Shown here one piece after another: positions 43,146 to 46,532 of a DNA stretch of 46,532 nucleotides. The stretch is taken from contig DASRJW010000081.1 in assembly GCA_035649275.1 (NCBI GenBank), positions 1 to 46,532 of the forward strand, in the 5' to 3' direction. The DNA is from Candidatus Krumholzibacteriia bacterium (lineage in GTDB: Bacteria > Krumholzibacteriota > Krumholzibacteriia > G020349025). The translations under genes and the position numbers were made by a program. Numbering within the stretch: the stretch's first letter is position 1; each line of letters opens with the position of its first letter. A model generated the notes under the pieces. It was given only the letters and a program-made list of their open reading frames with translations, ran no database searches and was not told the origin of the DNA.

Positions 43146-45755
43146 TCACCTCACGTAGACGAGCTTGCGGGTGACCATGGCGCTTTCGGTGTGCAAGCGG
43201 ACGAAGTAGATGCCGGACGCCGCTGGTGCGCCCTGTGTATCGCGACCATCCCACGAGATCTCGTAGCGCCCAACATCCCGCTCGCCGTCGTCGAGCAGCG
43301 CGACCCGCCGCCCGCGGGCGTCGTAGACGGCGAGATCGATCCGTTGCCGCCGATCGACGCTGAAGGCGATCTTCGTCCCGCCCTGGACCGGGTTGTGCAC
43401 CGGCTCGAGGCGAACGGCAGCGGCCGCGGCCTCTTCCTCGACGCCACCGTCCTCCGCCAGCTGCGCCTTGGCGGCTGCTGGCGTGAGGATCGGCGTGATC
43501 GGGAAGGGGCGCGTCGAGGCGTCGATCGAGGCCAGGAAGGTCGCGAGGCGGCGGCGGTCGCGGGCGCGGGTCAGGACATCCACGCCGCTCGTCCCGGCAC
43601 TCCGGTGCTGGACGTTGTCGAGGACGTCGAGGAGTGTGAGCGCCGCGCCGTTGTGCAGCACCGGGCCGAGGCTGTGGACACCGAGCAGCGAGGGCGGGTT
43701 GAAGCCATCGGCGCCGCGGGCGGCGGCACCGTTCTGGCGGATCTCGTTCACCGCCGCGGCGTCGAAGGTCCCCACCTGCTTCAGGAAGCGGACGAGCTGG
43801 CCGTTCGAGATCGTCTCCCCGGCAGCGGGCGGGGGCGTGTAGTCGCGCCGGCTGGCCGACCAACCGGCCCCGCCATGGCAAGCGCTGCAGTTGGCGCGAG
43901 CGAACAGCCGCCTTCCAGCGCCGACGTCGTCATCGTCGGCGTCGAGCGGCGAGATCGGTGTGCGGATGCCGCGCGCCACGTACTCCTTCAGGGCGTCCAT
44001 CCGCTCGCTCCGCCCCGCATTCGCCGGGTTGAAGGCGGCGAGGACGGGATCGGGCGTCGTGCCGTCGGCCAGCGTGATCAGGCCCAGGCCTCCGGAGGTG
44101 TTGCGCATGTTGTCCTCGAAGTCCTGGATCTCGTCGAAGATGGCCGAGTAGTTGAGCACCTTCTGATCGCTCGGATCGCGCCGGTTGAAGGTGCCGTTGA
44201 GCGGCACGGTGCGGCGCGGGCCACTGCCGAAGATCCACACCACGCCATCGGTGAGCCCGAATGGGTGGCAGGCGACGCAGGAGCTCCAGCCCTCGCTGGA
44301 AAGACGCAGATCGGTGACGCCGAGGGAGCCGAGCTGCGGCAGGTTGACGCCCGTCGAGCTGTGGAAGAGCGCCTTGCCGATCTGCACCGTGGCCGCCAGC
44401 GTTCCCGGGCGCGGCAACCTGGCCGACCGCACCGTGGCGATCACCGTGTGCGTCTCCAGGTCGATGACCGAGACGTCGCGCGACACCTCGTTGGCGACGT
44501 AAGCGCGCCGGTCCCGCGAGTCGATGGCGATGCCGCGCGGGTTCTGTCCGACGAAGATGCGCACGATGGCGCCCGGATCCCCGGCGGCGGTGGGCGCGTG
44601 GATGGTGGGTGTCCCGTCCTCGTCCAGGTCCACCTTGACGACGACGTTGGAGGATTGGGAGACCATGTAGCCCACGTCGCCCCCATGGGCGAAGGCGATG
44701 TGCCAGGGCACGGCGAGGAAGACCTTGCTGGGACCGGCGGGCTCGAAGTTGATGCCCCGGTTCATGTTGATGCTCTGCGACACGCCTCCGGCCTGGCCCT
44801 CGCGATCGGTGCGCAGGTCGATCACGGAAAGGAACGACTGCACGTTGACGTTGAAGCGGACCGGGCCATCGGCCGAGGCCCCGGTGTTGGGGACGTAGGC
44901 ATGATCGCCCTTGATGGCGATGGCGTTCAGCATGTTGGGGAAGGCGCCGGTGACGAAGGTGAAGGTGGCCGGATTCGTCGGCGGGATGCGGTTGAGCGCC
45001 GAGCCGTTGGAGCGGAAGCCCGTGTCAGCCATGGGGTTGAGTACGACCTCACCCTCGACCTCGTTGTCGTCCACCGAAAGGACCGTGACCCGCGCTTCCT
45101 TGTAGTCGTCGGCGCCGATGATCGTCCCGGGGCGATCGAAGCCCAGGAACTGGGTGACGTACACCTTCTCGTCCCCGTCGTTGCCGTCGCCGTCGTTGGT
45201 GATGGCGATGCCGCGCGGCTCGAGGCCGACATCGCCAATCGTCTCCACGACCTCGTTGCGGCGCGGGGAAATGACGGAGATGTCGTTGGAGCGGGCGTTG
45301 GTGACGTAGAGCTTCGTGCCATTCGGGGTGAAGGCGAGCCCGTAGGGCTCCGTGCCCACGCGGATGGTGTCCTGGACCCGCGGATTGTCCGGGCTGGCAT
45401 GGATGACAGAGACCGTCCCGTCCCGCGTGTTGGCGACATAGACGAACTTGCCATCGGGCCGGATGGCCAGGTTGTTCGGTTCGTCGCCCACCTCGATGTC
45501 CTCGACCTTGCGGAGCCCGCGCCTCGTCACCTCGAAGAGGGTGACGCTGTCGTTGTCCGGGTTCACCACCCAGACGAATTCGTCGTCGGGGGAGACGGCG
45601 ATGGGTGACGACTGGGACGCTCCCCGGAGGCGCGGTCTTTCCCGGTCCCGGTCGCGGTCCTGCGGTGCGGGCACGATGACGGCGGCGGTCAAGGTGAGCG
45701 CGAGCGATGTCCACAGTAACAACGCCGCGCCTCTCAAAAGATGTTTCGCATGCAC
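43146..45755 (-). CDS. secreted beta-propeller protein with two c-type haem motifs and a C-terminal sorting-like domain
   Basis: An 869-residue exported protein with a signal peptide (HLLRGAALLLWTSLALTLTA). Residues about 45-470 are YVTN/YncE-like propeller repeats (DGKFVYVANTRDGTVSVI, GTKLYVTNARSNDISVIS, RRAYVANEVSRDVSVIDLE). The region after about residue 470 has two CxxCH haem motifs, CVACH (about 495) and CSACH (about 623), in a di-haem cytochrome/peroxidase-like context (RLFARANCSACHGGAGW). The last 80 residues (IDLAVYDARGRRVALLDDG, YEISWDGRDTQG, GIYFVRLHT) are FlgD-Ig/sorting-like. Electron transfer or peroxide chemistry at the cell surface is possible; the substrate is unknown. The GTG start at 45755 follows GGGAGG. 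Confidence 0.82.
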   Translation of the reverse strand: MHAKHLLRGAALLLWTSLALTLTAAVIVPAPQDRDRDRERPRLRGASQSSPIAVSPDDEFVWVVNPDNDSVTLFEVTRRGLRKVEDIEVGDEPNNLAIRPDGKFVYVANTRDGTVSVIHASPDNPRVQDTIRVGTEPYGLAFTPNGTKLYVTNARSNDISVISPRRNEVVETIGDVGLEPRGIAITNDGDGNDGDEKVYVTQFLGFDRPGTIIGADDYKEARVTVLSVDDNEVEGEVVLNPMADTGFRSNGSALNRIPPTNPATFTFVTGAFPNMLNAIAIKGDHAYVPNTGASADGPVRFNVNVQSFLSVIDLRTDREGQAGGVSQSINMNRGINFEPAGPSKVFLAVPWHIAFAHGGDVGYMVSQSSNVVVKVDLDEDGTPTIHAPTAAGDPGAIVRIFVGQNPRGIAIDSRDRRAYVANEVSRDVSVIDLETHTVIATVRSARLPRPGTLAATVQIGKALFHSSTGVNLPQLGSLGVTDLRLSSEGWSSCVACHPFGLTDGVVWIFGSGPRRTVPLNGTFNRRDPSDQKVLNYSAIFDEIQDFEDNMRNTSGGLGLITLADGTTPDPVLAAFNPANAGRSERMDALKEYVARGIRTPISPLDADDDDVGAGRRLFARANCSACHGGAGWSASRRDYTPPPAAGETISNGQLVRFLKQVGTFDAAAVNEIRQNGAAARGADGFNPPSLLGVHSLGPVLHNGAALTLLDVLDNVQHRSAGTSGVDVLTRARDRRRLATFLASIDASTRPFPITPILTPAAAKAQLAEDGGVEEEAAAAAVRLEPVHNPVQGGTKIAFSVDRRQRIDLAVYDARGRRVALLDDGERDVGRYEISWDGRDTQGAPAASGIYFVRLHTESAMVTRKLVYVR

Positions 45756-45791
45756 GGCTGTCCTCCCTTCACAGCATCACAGAATGCGGGG

Positions 45792-45817
45792 CGACTCCGG
45801 ATTGCGACCCGGAGTCG
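45792..45817 (-). repeat. perfect inverted repeat in the propeller gene leader
   Basis: CGACTCCGG (45792-45800) and CCGGAGTCG (45809-45817) pair perfectly around the 8-base loop ATTGCGAC. It lies about 40-60 bases before the GTG start. It may act as an operator or an mRNA structure. No regulator gene is adjacent. Confidence 0.55.
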
Positions 45818-45868
45818 ATTGCACTCAACAGGCGAGACTGGGTCGCTTGCAGAAACTGGGTGGCCAGC

Positions 45869-45895
45869 ATCCTAGCATGCGCCGCCACCCGGCAA
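45869..45895 (-). promoter_or_regulatory. possible promoter of the di-haem propeller gene
   Basis: Minus-strand TTGCCG (45895-45890) and TAGGAT (45874-45869) are separated by 15 bases, with TGC before the -10. The short spacer makes this tentative; the extended -10 resembles those before recA and udk. Confidence 0.3.
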
Positions 45896-46067
45896 ATTGC
45901 GTGAAATGCCCCACATGGCCAGGAGCGCACTTTTGACGCGGATCCCGGCCATTTTCAGCCCGTTTTCGCAGGTTTCGAGGCTTTTGGCACATTTTGGACG
46001 CGCGTCATAGGGATCCTGTCGAGGCCCCCATGGGTTGGTGGTCAGGCGGTTCCCGATTGGGCAGGAA

Positions 46068-46532
46068 TCAGTACCGGTCGAGGAGCGTGCGCATCTCCTC
46101 GATGCCGCGCTCGAGCTGAGGGTCGCCCTTTCCGGGTCGCTCGACGGGGTCGTCGACGCGAACATCCGGAGCCACGCCGACCCCCTCGAGTCGTTGGTCG
46201 TCCAGGAGGATCGGACCGTTATACGGGTAGAAGAGGACGAACCCCGCACGGAATGCATTCGATCCACCGGTGAAAGCGCCCGCTGTCGTGCTGCCGACGA
46301 GAACGGCGCGCTTCGATTTCTTGAACTGGAATGCCATGGCTTCCTTGCCGGAACGCGTGCCCTCGTTGATAAGCACGACCAACGGACCCCGAAACCATGC
46401 ATGCGGGCCCACCGGGTCGGGCCGGCCGATGGTGCGCCGGTCTCGACGGAGCGCTGTGGACACGTAGAAGTCGCGCCGATCCTCGAAGAACGGGTCCAGG
46501 TAGTCGTACCAGGCGCCACCCCAGCCATCGCG
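46068..46532 (-). CDS. S41-family (C-terminal processing) peptidase, N-terminal part outside window
   Basis: The frame is open to the window edge; about 154 C-terminal residues are visible. PLVVLINEGTRSGKEAMAFQ matches the S41 strand and catalytic-serine region (NxGTxSxxE), and KRAVLVGSTTAGAF matches the segment with the catalytic lysine and following Gly-rich turn. GPILLDDQRLEGVGVAPDVRV is the usual family ending (G-x-x-P-D). The protein would be periplasmic or exported, but its signal region is missing. The upstream residues (DGWGGAWYDYLDPFFEDR) suggest a tricorn-core-like or protease-like branch. An internal GTG at 46463 is not likely the start. Confidence 0.8.
   Translation of the reverse strand, partial: RDGWGGAWYDYLDPFFEDRRDFYVSTALRRDRRTIGRPDPVGPHAWFRGPLVVLINEGTRSGKEAMAFQFKKSKRAVLVGSTTAGAFTGGSNAFRAGFVLFYPYNGPILLDDQRLEGVGVAPDVRVDDPVERPGKGDPQLERGIEEMRTLLDRY

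Larger units (their letters stand above)
45756..46067. other. control region upstream of the di-haem propeller gene
   Basis: 312 bases with no gene. From the propeller start outwards it holds a leader hairpin (45792-45817), a possible -10 TAGGAT (minus, 45874-45869) with TGC before it and a TTGCCG at only 15 bases, and a run of phased T-tracts (45931-45995). The rest is featureless. No terminator is visible behind the S41 peptidase stop. Confidence 0.5.

Noticed and set aside
45982-46000. Sigma54-like promoter (TTGGCAC...TTTGG)
   Set aside because: The -12 GC doublet is missing at the required 10-base distance; better explained as part of the phased T-tracts.

Overview
The window is GC-rich, densely coding bacterial chromosome with Gram-negative-type envelope genes: a Wza-like export protein, a TonB-like protein, lipoproteins, a beta-barrel candidate and periplasmic c-type haem protein. 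Two large secreted proteins (41305-43071 and 43146-45755) end in FlgD-Ig/type-A-sorting-like beta domains. That combination is common in the Fibrobacteres-Chlorobi-Bacteroidetes wider grouping and in uncultivated high-GC phyla such as Eisenbacteria. The phylum is an inference; no 16S gene is present. No phage, insertion sequence, CRISPR array or rRNA operon was seen.

Layout. 1-4004: a NUDIX hydrolase cut by the window edge, a 686-bp stretch without a convincing gene, a PLP aminotransferase, a zinc alcohol dehydrogenase and a convergent HIT protein. 4005-9255: recA-recX-alaS, with an extended -10 promoter and a 13-codon upstream ORF overlapping the recA start. 9343-15394: an exopolysaccharide block (Wza-like SLBB protein, RmlA, RmlD, polyprenyl-P sugar transferase and an unrecognised 326-residue protein). 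15395-16703: a frame-disrupted secreted-protein candidate and a brnT-brnA toxin-antitoxin pair with its promoter/operator. 16704-19237 (minus): a GT4 glycosyltransferase and a phosphomannomutase, divergent from udk. 19363-28284: udk, a UbiA-type decaprenyl-phosphate phosphoribosyltransferase, ispE, tRNA-Gln, prs, rplY, pth, rpsF, rpsR, rplI, manC and a parvulin lipoprotein. 28734-32594: a beta-barrel candidate with a strong terminator, a DUF151 nuclease, a gamma-carbonic anhydrase, a substrate-binding lipoprotein and a convergent TonB-like protein. 32695-41095: selA, a previously unfamiliar degenerate MinD-like/SPOR fusion, smc and ftsY. 41305-46532: a secreted FN3 protein, a di-haem beta-propeller protein and the C-terminal part of an S41 peptidase.

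How the genes fit together. ManB, ManC, RmlA, RmlD, the initiating sugar transferase, a GT4 enzyme and the SLBB exporter form much of a surface-polysaccharide pathway. RmlB and RmlC are not in the window. The polyprenyl-linked pentose precursor enzyme (UbiA type) and IspE supply isoprenoid and lipid-carrier chemistry. The recA-recX-alaS, ispE-tRNA-prs-rplY-pth-rpsF-rpsR-rplI and smc-ftsY blocks are recognisable housekeeping neighbourhoods.

Most unusual items: the selA-coupled MinD-like protein that has lost its P-loop lysine and carries a C-terminal SPOR domain; three in-frame 18-residue repeats in front of IspE; a long Ala/Gly-rich RecA tail; the apparently leaderless BrnT start under an operator-embedded promoter; a probable AUC start for RmlA; and six helically phased T-tracts upstream of the di-haem propeller gene.
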